Shown piece after piece: positions 35,057 through 44,569 of a stretch of 64,000 nt of DNA. The translations under genes and the position numbers were made by a program. Each line of letters begins with the position of its first letter. The stretch's first letter is position 1. The notes below the pieces were generated by a model. That model worked only from the letters and a program-made list of their open reading frames with translations, ran no database searches and was not told the origin of the DNA. This DNA comes from Vagococcus vulneris (lineage in GTDB: Bacteria > Bacillota > Bacilli > Lactobacillales > Vagococcaceae), in contig NZ_NGJS01000004.1 of assembly GCF_003950515.1 (NCBI RefSeq), positions 62,001 through 126,000 of the forward strand, read 5' to 3'.

Positions 35057-36193
35057 TTGAAAAAAGTTTTATTTGTAGCAACGGTTGTGAAAGGCCATAT
35101 TGACGTTTTTCATATACCGTTTTTAGAGGAATTTAAAAAAAATGGTTGGGAAGTTCATGTAGCTGCAAAAAATAATTATGATAATGCAGAAGAATGTGTG
35201 ATTCCTTTTTGCGATAAATTTTTTGACATCCCATTTGAGAGAAGTCCGCTTGGAAAAAATAATATTTCTAGTTATCAATTACTTAAAGGAATTATTCAAG
35301 AAGGAAATTATGAAATTATTCATTGTCATACGCCTGTTGGTGGGGCATTAACAAGACTAGTCGCTAAGAATTTGAAGAGCTTATCGTCAAAAATTATTTA
35401 TACAGCGCACGGTTTTCATTTTTTTAAAGGGGCCCCATTAAAAAATTGGTTAATATTCTACCCAATCGAAAAATATTTATCAAAGTATACAGATACATTA
35501 ATAACTATTAATCAAGAGGACTATGATATTGCAAAAAAAAAATTTTATTGTCATGATGTTAAACTAGTTCCAGGTGTTGGGGTAGCTGGAAGTAAGTTTT
35601 ATGAACTAAGTGACGAGAAAAAGCAAGAAATATTTAAATTAAACAATTTGGATAGAGACAAATTCTATTTAATTTACATTGCTGAATTATCAAATCGTAA
35701 AAATCAAATGTTTTTACTAGAGGCGATGAAAAAATTGAAGGTTATTGATTCCAGTATTGTTTTATTACTTGTTGGTATGGGTGATAATTATGAACTTTAT
35801 AAAAAGTTTATTAAGCGTGAAAGGTTAGAAAGTAATGTAAAGCTGTTAGGCTATAGAAAAGATATTAATAATTTAATAAATATATCTGATATAGTTGTTT
35901 CAAGTTCGAAACAAGAAGGATTACCAGTCAATTTAATTGAGGGAATGACTGTTGGAAAACCACTTGTTGTTTCTGATGTTCGAGGAAATAGAGACTTGGT
36001 AATAAATAATGAAAATGGATTTACTTATAGGTTAAGTGAGCAAAAAGAATTTTTAAACTATATTCTTTTTTTACGCAGTGATAAAGAAAAATACAGAAAA
36101 TTTCAATGTGAGAGTCAATCTTTAGCAACTAATTATAATTTAAACCATATCATGTGTGATATGAGAGGAATTTATTTTAAGCCCCGAAGTTAG
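35057..36193 (+). CDS. GT4 glycosyltransferase (EpsD/CapM-like)
   Basis: Capsule glycosyltransferase of 378 residues with GT-B fold. The N-terminal half has TVVKGHIDVFHIPFLEEFKK and THAGFH-like TAHGFHFFKGAP; the donor half has IYIAELSNRKNQMFLLEAM and SSSKQEGLPVNLIEGM (E-x7-E). It resembles EpsD of Bacillus biofilm clusters. The start is TTG with GGGGAG upstream. A run of ten A (35533-35542) lies inside the coding frame, a possible slippage site. Donor and linkage cannot be assigned. Confidence 0.88.
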   Translation: MKKVLFVATVVKGHIDVFHIPFLEEFKKNGWEVHVAAKNNYDNAEECVIPFCDKFFDIPFERSPLGKNNISSYQLLKGIIQEGNYEIIHCHTPVGGALTRLVAKNLKSLSSKIIYTAHGFHFFKGAPLKNWLIFYPIEKYLSKYTDTLITINQEDYDIAKKKFYCHDVKLVPGVGVAGSKFYELSDEKKQEIFKLNNLDRDKFYLIYIAELSNRKNQMFLLEAMKKLKVIDSSIVLLLVGMGDNYELYKKFIKRERLESNVKLLGYRKDINNLINISDIVVSSSKQEGLPVNLIEGMTVGKPLVVSDVRGNRDLVINNENGFTYRLSEQKEFLNYILFLRSDKEKYRKFQCESQSLATNYNLNHIMCDMRGIYFKPRS

Positions 36194-36230
36194 GAAAATT
36201 GATCTATTTGTTATTAGACAGGAGAAATTT

Positions 36231-37232
36231 ATGAAGGTAATGCATCTTTTATATAGTAATTGTTTTGGTGGAGCTGAAAAAGTGGCGATGGATTTAATGA
36301 CTATTTCTAATCCATTTGTAAAGAGTATCTATGTTTCTAAGGAAGGAAAGATCTCTGAGCACCTTAAGTCAAGAGGATTAGAATATCATTTAGTAGACAA
36401 ATTTAATTATTTTGAATTAAAAAATATTGTAAAAAGAAATAAAATAGATGTTATTCACGCACATGATTTTAAAGCAAGTATTATGGCAAATCTACTCGGT
36501 GTTAAAGTTATTTCTCATATACATCAAGAGCCAAAGTGGATTAATAAAATGAATTTAAATAATTTTTTATATGGGATAAATACTATTTTTTTTTCACATA
36601 TTGTTGTTACATCAAACAATTTAGTAAAGCAACTAAATTACACCAACAAAGTAGTTCTTTTAAATAACTTTGTTGACGTACCGGATGAATTTTACTCTAC
36701 TGATAGAAAAATGAAAAGATTTGATTTTATTTTTGTTGGAAGATTGGAAAAAGAAAAAAATCCTATGGGATTTGTCGATTTTGTTCAACAAATGAATAAC
36801 TATGGAAATTTCAGTGCAGCAATAGTTGGAGATGGGACCGAAAAGAATACTATCGAATCATATATAAAAAAATATCATCTTGATATTAAACTATTCGGAT
36901 TTCAGAAAAATCCGTATGTATTAATGAGTAAATCTAATTTCTTAGTGAACACTTCTGAACGTGAAGGTTTCGGACTAGTAATTATAGAAGCAATGCAAAT
37001 GGGGGTACCAGTAATTAGTGGTTCAAATATTGGTGGTGTTTCTACATATTTTAATGCAAGTAATCATATAAATATAGAGTTTCCTGAAGAGTCCTTTGCA
37101 AAAAAAATCAAAAATATTATTAATAATGATAACTTGTATGGTTCTTTATCAAAGAATTCATATGATTTAGGTGTGTCTTTTAAGGATACAGAAAAAATTT
37201 ATAGAACATTGTTTGAGGTGTACAATGACTAA
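36231..37232 (+). CDS. GT4 glycosyltransferase
   Basis: Capsule glycosyltransferase of 333 residues. GGAEKVAMDL near the N-terminus (residues 14-23) and the donor domain FIFVGRLEKEKNPMGFVDFV with NTSEREGFGLVIIEAMQMGVP are typical GT4 segments. A run of nine T (36586-36594) is in frame. The ATG follows GGAGAAATT. Its 3' end overlaps the next gene by 8 bases (ATGACTAA), so the two are coupled. Confidence 0.87.
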   Translation: MKVMHLLYSNCFGGAEKVAMDLMTISNPFVKSIYVSKEGKISEHLKSRGLEYHLVDKFNYFELKNIVKRNKIDVIHAHDFKASIMANLLGVKVISHIHQEPKWINKMNLNNFLYGINTIFFSHIVVTSNNLVKQLNYTNKVVLLNNFVDVPDEFYSTDRKMKRFDFIFVGRLEKEKNPMGFVDFVQQMNNYGNFSAAIVGDGTEKNTIESYIKKYHLDIKLFGFQKNPYVLMSKSNFLVNTSEREGFGLVIIEAMQMGVPVISGSNIGGVSTYFNASNHINIEFPEESFAKKIKNIINNDNLYGSLSKNSYDLGVSFKDTEKIYRTLFEVYND

Positions 37233-38511
37233 AAAAATATCTTATTTTCGACTTTTTATCTATTTTTTTGTTATGTTTTATTTACTTTATATGCCTGAGC
37301 TATTTCAACTTTTTGGATTACCAATTCGAAGTCAATTAGTAGTAATTTTTATTGATTTTGTCATAGCTTTTAGAATTTTATTTCGTCTATCTTTAAATAG
37401 AAAAACATATTTTGAATGGGATAGGAATTCTAGTTTTTTGATTTTTGGTATTTTGTTATCAGCATTATATTTTTCATTTGTTGCACTTATAAATGGATAC
37501 AATCCACGTATTCTTCAAAATTTATTTATTATTTTTCAGTTATTACCAATACTTTATTTTCTTTCTAGATTAAGCCTTTTTCAGTTTAAAATGAAAGATA
37601 AGTTTACATTTATTTTTAATATAATTTTATTTCAATGTTGCACCAATATTTTGATGTTGTTTATACCTAGTTTAAAATCAATAGCACTGCAATTATATTA
37701 TATGGGTAGACCTGAGAATATTTTTATTTCTTCAATGCGTATATATGGTATTAGTAACGATTATACTTTCTTTACTCCAATTTTCCATGGTTTAATGATG
37801 GGGATAGCTTTATATCTTTGTTTATTTGAGAAATCGTATAAATTTCTTATTTATATACCATTTTTATTAATTACTACACTACTAAATGGGCGTACAGGTT
37901 TGTTTTTAGGTATCTTATTGATGATAATAGTACTTGTTTTTTATTCATCTTTAAAAATTCAAAATCAATTGAAGTCCATTTTAATACTAGCTATAATGGT
38001 CGTTTTATTGTCTTTTACAGTTTGGATAGTTAAAATATACAATAATGAAACTTATTTATGGTTTATGGGATCAATTATGGATTTTCGTACTTATATAATA
38101 TACGGAGAGAAGACGGGGAATTTTAGCATCTTATCTGACATGATAACTCTTCCTAAAGGAATTCACTTGTTATTTGGAAGTGGATACCGTGTATACAGAG
38201 AGATAAATGGTATAAGTAATTCTGATATAGGGTTTATCAATGACTTATTTATGGGTGGTTTGATGTATTGCAGTATTTTATACGGAACGTATTTTCTTTT
38301 TATTTTCAGATATAAAAATTCAAGCCTAGCATCAATAAAAAAAATTTTAATTAGCACAATGTTGATAACCACATTTGTTATTTCAAATTTTAAGGGTGAA
38401 GCATCTAGAGGTGGTTTGATAATTATTGGTATTATTTTATGTAAAAAATTAATTGATGATGTAGTCGATTCGGAGGAAACAAATGATAAGTGTAATCATC
38501 CCAATATATAA
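37225..38511 (+). CDS. wzy: Capsule repeat-unit polymerase (Wzy-like)
   Basis: Integral membrane protein of 428 residues with about eleven hydrophobic helices and little conserved motif, as expected of O-antigen/capsule polymerases. The large extracytoplasmic loop near residues 280-330 and TTLLNGRTGLFLGILL are consistent. GAGGTG precedes ATG 37225; an upstream in-frame start is buried in the previous gene. The call rests on topology and position in a Wzx/Wzy operon. It overlaps the next gene by 29 bases. Confidence 0.8.
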   Translation: MTKKISYFRLFIYFFVMFYLLYMPELFQLFGLPIRSQLVVIFIDFVIAFRILFRLSLNRKTYFEWDRNSSFLIFGILLSALYFSFVALINGYNPRILQNLFIIFQLLPILYFLSRLSLFQFKMKDKFTFIFNIILFQCCTNILMLFIPSLKSIALQLYYMGRPENIFISSMRIYGISNDYTFFTPIFHGLMMGIALYLCLFEKSYKFLIYIPFLLITTLLNGRTGLFLGILLMIIVLVFYSSLKIQNQLKSILILAIMVVLLSFTVWIVKIYNNETYLWFMGSIMDFRTYIIYGEKTGNFSILSDMITLPKGIHLLFGSGYRVYREINGISNSDIGFINDLFMGGLMYCSILYGTYFLFIFRYKNSSLASIKKILISTMLITTFVISNFKGEASRGGLIIIGIILCKKLIDDVVDSEETNDKCNHPNI

Positions 38512-39454
38512 TGAAGACGAAGATTCTTTAAGGGATTCAATAAGTTCTATATTAAACCAAAGTATTAAAGAATTGGAATTAATACTAATATTAGACAATC
38601 CAGATTTTAAATTAGGTAAGCAGGTAATGTTGGAATTTTCAGAACTAGATAAGAGAGTTAAACTTATATTTAATGATGAAAATCTTGGGGTAGCTTTGAG
38701 TTTAAATCGTGGAATTGAAATTGCTAAATACAAATATATTGCACGACTGGATGCAGATGATATTTCAGTTAGCGATAGATTGGAGAAACAGATTTCGTAT
38801 TTAGAAAAGCATCAACATATTTCAATGTTATCAGCAAATTGCATTTTAATTGATGATGAGGGACTAGAGATTGGTAAAAAGAGTACAATACCAACTAATC
38901 CAAAAGTAATAAAAAAATTATTACCTGTCGGATCAACCATAATCCATTCAAGTGTTGTTTACAGAACAAAAGTAGTAAAGAGCTTAAATGGTTATCGAAA
39001 GTTACTTAGTTGTCAGGATTATGATTTATGGTTAAGAATGGTTGATGAAAATTATGAGATAGCTTCGTTAAATGAGTATTTAGTAAAATATCGAATTAGA
39101 TCCAATAGTATCACTGGTAGTCAATCACTTAGATTGTTATATACCGAGAGATATGTGCGAAAATTGCATAAAGAAAGATTAAATAATAAAACTGATAGTT
39201 ATTCATTTAAAAATTATATGGAATATTTAGATAGACATGACTTCTTTGATAAAAACAAACAAGCGAAGTATACAAATGCTAGTAATCTCTTAAATAACGG
39301 TATTGAACATATAAAGAATAAAAGATTTATGATGGGTGCGAAAAATGTATTAAGAAGTCATTTTAAGGACTTTCGAATTGTAATAAGAGAGTTTAACATT
39401 ATAAGGTATCTTATTTACAAATTATATCTTAGTATAAGATATAGGAGTGAGTAG
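38483..39454 (+). CDS. GT2 family glycosyltransferase
   Basis: Inverting GT-A enzyme of 323 residues. It starts MISVIIPIYNEDEDSLRDSI, with the metal-binding IARLDADDIS (D-x-D, about residues 90-99) and the acceptor motif LLSCQDYDLWLRM (ED-like). The C-terminal part is basic and unmatched. GGAGGAAAC lies before the ATG. It adds a sugar to the lipid-linked capsule repeat; donor unknown. Confidence 0.9.
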   Translation: MISVIIPIYNEDEDSLRDSISSILNQSIKELELILILDNPDFKLGKQVMLEFSELDKRVKLIFNDENLGVALSLNRGIEIAKYKYIARLDADDISVSDRLEKQISYLEKHQHISMLSANCILIDDEGLEIGKKSTIPTNPKVIKKLLPVGSTIIHSSVVYRTKVVKSLNGYRKLLSCQDYDLWLRMVDENYEIASLNEYLVKYRIRSNSITGSQSLRLLYTERYVRKLHKERLNNKTDSYSFKNYMEYLDRHDFFDKNKQAKYTNASNLLNNGIEHIKNKRFMMGAKNVLRSHFKDFRIVIREFNIIRYLIYKLYLSIRYRSE

Positions 39455-39457
39455 TTA

Positions 39458-40873
39458 ATGAATAAAAGAGTCTTAATTAATTTCTCATATCAAGCATTAT
39501 ATCAATTAACATTGATTATTCTACCTATAATAACAATTCCAGTTGTTTCTCATGCTCTAGGCGCACACGGAATAGGAACTTACAATTATATTACTTCTAT
39601 AGTATCTTACTTTGTTCTTTGTGCAGGTTTGGGTCTAGCTAATTATGGAATTAGGGAAGTAGCTTCAACAAAAAATGATAAGTCAGAATTATCTAATGTT
39701 TTTTGGAGCCTCGAGATATTCAATGTAATTATTGCAGTTTGTATGATTATTTTATATTTTATCTTTATATCATTTACTCAAAATAAACAACTGTTTATTA
39801 TATCCTCCCTTCCATTAATAGCAACGTTATTTGATATCTCTTGGTTTTATTATGGTATTCAAGATTTTAAACATATTACAATTATTAATATTTTTATAAA
39901 AATAGTTTCTTTTATATTAATTTTGATATTTATTAATAACTCTAGCGATTTGAATATTTACTTCTTAATTCAAGGATTAAGTATTTTGTTATCTAATTTA
40001 GCACTTTGGATTTTTTTACACAATAAAATATCGTTTGTTAAACCGAGTTTAACAAATATTTTTAGTCATTTTAAACCGGCAATGTCATTTTTTATCGGAA
40101 AAGCATCAATAACTATTTATACGACATTAAACAAGACCCTTTTGGGAATCCTATCTACAGTTACGGCAGTCGGAATTTATACGAATTCCTTACAATTGGT
40201 TCTTATATTTACAACGCTTATCGGAACAGTTGATACGGTATTAATGCCTCATATGACAAGCCTATATAGTGATAATAATGAAAAACAAATGATAAAAGTT
40301 ATGGAAAAAATGGTTGATTTACAATTATTTTTTTCTATTCCAATAATGTTTGGAATTATTCTTGTAAATCCTAAAATGATATTATGGTTTTTCGGAGAAG
40401 ATTTTAACTATTTAAGGTATACGGTACCTGTTCTTTCTCCGTTAGTTATTATTATGCCACTTGGAATTTCAATTGTTCGTCAATATTTGATGCCGAAAAA
40501 TATGATTAAAAATTTTAATTATTCCGTTTTAGCTTCAGCTTGTATAGGTTTAATTACGAATTTAATTTTGATACCAAAGATAGGTATTTGGGGAGCCATA
40601 GTGGCTACAATTTTATCGGAATGTGTTGTAACTATAATAAGATTAAGAGATCTACTAAAATATTCAAATTTCAAGTTGAATTTAAAAGATATTTTAATAT
40701 ATGTTTTTTGTTCAATCGTGATGTTTATTGGAGCTTTTGTTATATCGATTAATCTTTCTTCAAACGTATGGACTACTTTAATACAAGGTGTTGTTGGATT
40801 AGTCATATATTTGATTTTAACAAGTATTTTTAAATCTAATAAAATTTATATGATTCTAAAAAATGTAAGGTAG
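39458..40873 (+). CDS. wzx: Capsule repeat-unit flippase (Wzx)
   Basis: Polysaccharide transporter of the MOP superfamily, 471 residues with about 14 helices. It begins [22 protein letters not shown] and has [18 protein letters not shown] and [17 protein letters not shown], the classic N-terminal flippase segments. It moves the undecaprenyl-linked repeat outward for Wzy. It is 3 bp after the GT2 gene, with AGGAGTGAG upstream. Confidence 0.93.
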   Translation: MNKRVLINFSYQALYQLTLIILPIITIPVVSHALGAHGIGTYNYITSIVSYFVLCAGLGLANYGIREVASTKNDKSELSNVFWSLEIFNVIIAVCMIILYFIFISFTQNKQLFIISSLPLIATLFDISWFYYGIQDFKHITIINIFIKIVSFILILIFINNSSDLNIYFLIQGLSILLSNLALWIFLHNKISFVKPSLTNIFSHFKPAMSFFIGKASITIYTTLNKTLLGILSTVTAVGIYTNSLQLVLIFTTLIGTVDTVLMPHMTSLYSDNNEKQMIKVMEKMVDLQLFFSIPIMFGIILVNPKMILWFFGEDFNYLRYTVPVLSPLVIIMPLGISIVRQYLMPKNMIKNFNYSVLASACIGLITNLILIPKIGIWGAIVATILSECVVTIIRLRDLLKYSNFKLNLKDILIYVFCSIVMFIGAFVISINLSSNVWTTLIQGVVGLVIYLILTSIFKSNKIYMILKNVR

Positions 40874-40883
40874 TGAGGATATA

Positions 40884-42056
40884 GTGAAAATTTCTGTAAT
40901 AGGTTTAGGGTATGTTGGTTTAGCTAATTCATTATTATTAGCAAAGAATGAGGATGTAATGGCGTATGATATAATGGAAGATAAAGTAGATCTTTTAAGG
41001 CAAGGTTTTTCTCCTATAGATGATGAATATATAATTGAGTTTTTAAAGAAAAAAAAATTAAAAATAAAATATTCGAAAAAATTCAATGAAACAATAAATC
41101 ATGGAGAATTTTGTATCGTAGCAACTCCAACAGATTATGATGAAAAAAGGAATTTCTTTGATACGTCTTCAGTTGAAGAAGTTATTAGTAAAGGTTTAAA
41201 AATAAATCCTAAAATAGTATTTATTATAAAATCAACTGTACCAGTAGGTTTTACTGAACAAATGCGAAAAAAATATACTACTGATAGAATTATTTTTTCT
41301 CCTGAATTTTTAAGAGAAGGCAAAGCTTTATATGATAATCTTTTCCCGTCAAGAATTATAGTCGGCGAAAAATCAAAAAGAGCAGAAGTATTTTCTGAGT
41401 TGTTAGCAAGAAATTCAGAAGTTAATTATAGTGATATTCCGGTATTATTAACGAATTCAACAGAGGCGGAGGCAATAAAATTATTTTCGAATACATATTT
41501 AGCTATGAGAGTTTCATACTTTAATGAACTAGACACTTATGCGGAAACTAGAGGACTAGATAGCAGACAAATTATTGAAGGTGTAGGTTTGGATCCGCGT
41601 ATCGGGGCACATTATAATAATCCTTCTTTTGGTTATGGTGGGTATTGTCTGCCTAAAGATACTAAACAGTTATTAGCTAATTATAATGATGTGCCTAACA
41701 ATATTATTAAAGCAATTGTCGATTCGAATTCTACAAGAAAAGATTTTATTGCAGGGCAAATATTGATGAGGAATCCAAAGATTGTAGGCATTTTTAGATT
41801 GACTATGAAATCAAACTCTGATAATTTTAGATATTCATCAATACAAGGAATAATGAAACGTTTAAAGTCTAAGGGAATCGAAGTAGTCGTTTATGAACCT
41901 GCTCTAAATTCTGATAATTTTTTTAATTCGAAAGTAATAGAGGATATTAATGAATTTAAAAACATATCAGATGTTATTGTTGTAAATCGATACGAAGACG
42001 AATTAAGTGATGTAAAAAATAAAATTTATACAAGAGATATATTCTTAAGAGATTAG
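40884..42056 (+). CDS. ugd: UDP-glucose/UDP-sugar 6-dehydrogenase
   Basis: Oxidises UDP-glucose (or a related UDP-sugar) to the uronic acid, so the capsule probably contains a uronic acid. It has 390 residues: Rossmann start [38 protein letters not shown], and the catalytic cysteine near residue 255 in [14 protein letters not shown]. The GTG start is preceded by GTGAGGAT. A run of nine A (41049-41057) lies in frame. Some family members use UDP-ManNAc or UDP-GlcNAc; the exact substrate is open. Confidence 0.93.
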   Translation: MKISVIGLGYVGLANSLLLAKNEDVMAYDIMEDKVDLLRQGFSPIDDEYIIEFLKKKKLKIKYSKKFNETINHGEFCIVATPTDYDEKRNFFDTSSVEEVISKGLKINPKIVFIIKSTVPVGFTEQMRKKYTTDRIIFSPEFLREGKALYDNLFPSRIIVGEKSKRAEVFSELLARNSEVNYSDIPVLLTNSTEAEAIKLFSNTYLAMRVSYFNELDTYAETRGLDSRQIIEGVGLDPRIGAHYNNPSFGYGGYCLPKDTKQLLANYNDVPNNIIKAIVDSNSTRKDFIAGQILMRNPKIVGIFRLTMKSNSDNFRYSSIQGIMKRLKSKGIEVVVYEPALNSDNFFNSKVIEDINEFKNISDVIVVNRYEDELSDVKNKIYTRDIFLRD

Positions 42057-42075
42057 AACGGGGTATGTAAATAAA

Positions 42076-42923
42076 ATGATTAAATCAAGAATTAAGACAT
42101 TTATTAATAACTATTTCCCAGTTTTTAAAACAAAAGTAATTTATAACTCTAAAATGGAAAAAAATTAGATTTGAAAAATCCAGAGTGGTTTTCTGAGAAA
42201 ATTAATTGGTTAAATCTATACTATTATAAAGATTATAAACCGGCAATTTATTTAGGAGACAAAATAGGTCTAAGGGAATTTATTGAAAGTAAAGAATTAG
42301 AAAAGTTTTTAGTTCCTTTAATTGGAACTTTTTATGATATTAATGATATCCAGTTTTTAGAGTTACCTAATCAATTTGTGGTGAAGAAATCAAATGCTTC
42401 AGGTATGAATATAATTGTTAAAGATAAATCTCAAATAGTGGAATCTAATTTAATGTCTCGGCTAAATAAATGGATGAAAACCGATTATGGGTCTGTTTCT
42501 GGTGAGAAACATTATAGTAAAATGGAACCAAGAATTATGATTGAAGAGTATTTAGAAGACATTTGTAGAGAATATCAATTCTTTATATTTAATGGAAAAG
42601 TAAAAAGCATGGCAATTATAAATTTTGCTTTTAACGACTATTACGAAGAGGGCTTAATTACTTCAAAATCTATTGATGAGAAAATTAATATGGAAATTAA
42701 ACAATTAGAATCATTTGAAATAAAAGAGTTACTAAATAAATTATGTGATATTGATTATTTGAAAGAAATACCATTCTTTAGATGTGATCTAATTGAAACA
42801 AAAAGTGGAAAAATTTATATTGGTGAATTTACATTTACACCTGGTAATGGATTAAATACTTCAATGTCAAAAGAACAACAATTAGAATGGGGTAAATACT
42901 TGAGATTACCCTTAGATGATTAA
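42076..42923 (+). pseudogene. ATP-grasp TupA-like capsule protein, frameshifted at a poly-A tract
   Basis: The gene would start at ATG 42076, but after 30 codons it meets TAG at 42166, directly after seven A (42158-42164). With one more A, or a -1 ribosomal shift, the frame runs on as KKLDLKNPEWFSEKINWL, the characteristic start of TupA-like ATP-grasp proteins, for about 250 more codons to 42923, including RIMIEEYLEDICREYQFFIFNGKV and GEFTFTPGNGL. Such proteins attach amino acids or related groups to polysaccharides. The codons across the break are A-AAA-AAT, a slippery arrangement. It could be a true lesion, a phase-off state, programmed frameshifting or an assembly error. Confidence 0.8.
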
Positions 42924-42937
42924 CTAGAGGTGAAAAC

Positions 42938-43345
42938 ATGAGAAAAGTTATTACATATGGGACGTTTGATTTACTGCATTACGGTCATATCAATCTATTA
43001 CGTCGTGCTAAAGAGCAAGGTGATTACCTGATTGTTGCGTTGTCGACAGATGAATTCAATTGGGATCAAAAACAGAAGAAATGCTATTTTGATTATGAAA
43101 AACGAAAGATGCTTTTAGAAGCTATCCGCTATGTCGATTTGGTTATTCCTGAAGAACGCTGGGATCAAAAGGTGACAGACGTCGATGAGTTTAAGGTAGA
43201 TGTGTTTGTAATGGGGGATGACTGGAAGGGTAAATTTGATTTTGTCAAAGACACGGGTGCTGAAGTAATCTATCTTGAGCGCACACCAGAGATTTCAACT
43301 AGTCAGATCAAAAAAGACCTACATGAGAAAGACCATAAAAAATAA
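42938..43345 (+). CDS. tagD: Glycerol-3-phosphate cytidylyltransferase TagD
   Basis: Makes CDP-glycerol, the substrate of TagB/TagF enzymes at 22-29 kb. It has 135 residues: YGTFDLLHYGHINLLRRA with the H-x-G-H nucleotidyl motif (residues 14-17) and the closing RTPEISTSQIK. AGAGGTG precedes the ATG. It lies at the end of the capsule operon but is less AT-rich than the genes before it, which suggests that the cassette entered between the teichoic genes and tagD. Confidence 0.96.
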   Translation: MRKVITYGTFDLLHYGHINLLRRAKEQGDYLIVALSTDEFNWDQKQKKCYFDYEKRKMLLEAIRYVDLVIPEERWDQKVTDVDEFKVDVFVMGDDWKGKFDFVKDTGAEVIYLERTPEISTSQIKKDLHEKDHKK

Positions 43346-43349
43346 TTTT

Positions 43350-43384
43350 AAAAGCAAGCGGTTGTCCGTTTGCTTTTTTTTCTT
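43350..43384 (+). terminator. Terminator of the capsule/tagD operon
   Basis: AAAGCAAGCGG and CCGTTTGCTTT pair over TTGT, followed by a run of eight T. Confidence 0.88.
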
Positions 43385-43606
43385 TTTATAAAATTTATTT
43401 TTTGTTATTTAATTAATTTCATTTTGTTATGTACATTTGTTAATCACTAATTAAAATGTTTTACATTTCTTTTTTATAAATAAATGTCCGATAAAAATGT
43501 ATAAAAGACAAACTTGTTTTTATTTTTTGTTATTTTATGAATTATGTAACTAAATAAACTGTTTTACCTGTTGAATTTTTTAAAAAAAAGAGGTAAGATA
43601 CTTTTG

Positions 43607-43823
43607 TTGTATTAACTCGTTATTTGTTTTATAATTAAACATAATATTCTTGTGAGTTAGTATGTTTAGAGTATTCGGGGGATGCCTAATTGTCAATGGT
43701 TAGTTATCTATTGATTTTAATAGATAAAAAAATCGTCTCAAGTATTAATATGAAGGGGAGTTAGTACTTGTTATTCATTTGACACATAAAAACACCACTG
43801 CAACTATGCAGTGGTGTTTTTTG
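43607..43823 (+). ncRNA. Candidate small RNA, with promoter and terminator
   Basis: In a 478-bp gap a promoter TTGTAT (43607-43612), 17-nt spacer, TATAAT (43630-43635) is followed by two hairpins, TTATCTATT/AATAGATAA (43704-43727) and CAAGTA/TACTTG (43739-43770), and then the strong terminator. The predicted RNA is about 180 nt from near 43642. No protein of useful length is encoded. The remaining part of the gap (43385-43606) is very AT-rich with no gene. I do not recognise a known RNA family; the call is structural only. Confidence 0.35.
43787..43823. terminator. Strong bidirectional terminator
   Basis: AAAACACCACTGCA pairs with TGCAGTGGTGTTTT over the loop ACTA. It ends the reverse-strand gene that follows and would end the candidate small RNA on the forward strand. 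Confidence 0.92.
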
Positions 43824-44168
43824 TTATTTGTCTAATAAGGGGGCTAATACATCAGGTAATGTTGTCTTTTCATGGAGTGCGACAAATTCTGGTTGTCCGT
43901 CTGTCAATGTTTTGTTATGGGGACCGAAAAACTGTTTTAAAAGCATCGCTAGTTCATGGTTAAAGGTGCTGATGTTCTCAGGTCCACAGCTCATTAAGAG
44001 TTCGTTATCCTCATTAAAAACGGCACAGGCGGCAAGTTGGATATGATCGGACACTAAATCAAACATGTCGGCATTGTGATGTAGGGCGTATATTTTATAG
44101 ATAATCAGTGTGTGCTGGTTATTTGATTTGCTTGTTTTGATACTGATAAAGTTTTTGTTTGTTGTCAT
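43824..44168 (-). CDS. Hypothetical protein, 114 residues
   Basis: I do not recognise this protein. It has no membrane helix or signal peptide. It reads as a small mixed alpha/beta cytosolic protein, with a beta-rich N-terminal half (NFISIKTSKSNNQHTLIIYKIYAL), the segment AACAVFNEDNELLMSCGPE and a helical ISTFNHELAMLLKQFFG. AAAGG lies before the ATG, and a TATAAT-like element is present further upstream on the reverse strand (near 44208-44213). It is separated from the DUF2922 gene by a terminator, so it is a unit of its own, closed by the strong hairpin at 43787. Confidence 0.65.
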   Translation of the reverse strand: MTTNKNFISIKTSKSNNQHTLIIYKIYALHHNADMFDLVSDHIQLAACAVFNEDNELLMSCGPENISTFNHELAMLLKQFFGPHNKTLTDGQPEFVALHEKTTLPDVLAPLLDK

Positions 44169-44254
44169 GGTCTCAACCTTTTCTCTTTTTAATACTTATC
44201 CTATTATATACTACACAATTGATTATTTCATTTTTTTTGATTGTATTGGTTAAA

Positions 44255-44300
44255 AGCCAAACACCCAATCAGCCGCTGCTGATCGGGTGTTTTTATCGTT
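44255..44300 (-). terminator. Terminator of the DUF1659-DUF2922 unit
   Basis: AAACACCC/GGGTGTTT and inner ATCAGC/GCTGAT form a long stem over CGCT. T-rich sequence follows on both strands, so it may work both ways. Confidence 0.8.
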
Positions 44301-44333
44301 AGGAAAAAGAATAATTCTTAATGAAGTTTTGTT

Positions 44334-44546
44334 TTAAAAAATATCTGTGATGATGGTTTCGGTATAGTGAGCTGATTTTGGTTCTTGATAGAGTGCGACA
44401 TTATCTTTGGCAAAGATATTTAAGGCGGAGATGTCATCCATTGCTTTTTTTACTGTCTCTGCGGTTAAGTCTTCTTTAGCGATAGTTGGTTTTATAGAGG
44501 CTTGTTTGCCACTGCTTGTTTTAAAGGTCATTGTCAGTTTTTTCAT
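44334..44546 (-). CDS. DUF2922 small protein
   Basis: A 70-residue protein matching the DUF2922 pattern: MKKLTMTFKTSSGKQASIKP, then KEDLTAETVKKAMDDISALNIF and a final acidic-hydrophobic strand. The function is unknown. In Firmicutes it is commonly paired with DUF1659, as here (24 bp gap). Both lie downstream of the sigma-factor gene on the same strand, so they may belong to its output, though this is inference. Confidence 0.8.
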   Translation of the reverse strand: MKKLTMTFKTSSGKQASIKPTIAKEDLTAETVKKAMDDISALNIFAKDNVALYQEPKSAHYTETIITDIF

Positions 44547-44569
44547 GGGTTTCTACCTGCTTTCTTTTA

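Noticed and set aside
43655-43705. Short peptide gene in the 43.6-kb gap
   Set aside because: The only frame has about 13 codons with a weak ribosome site; there is no signal or pheromone character.
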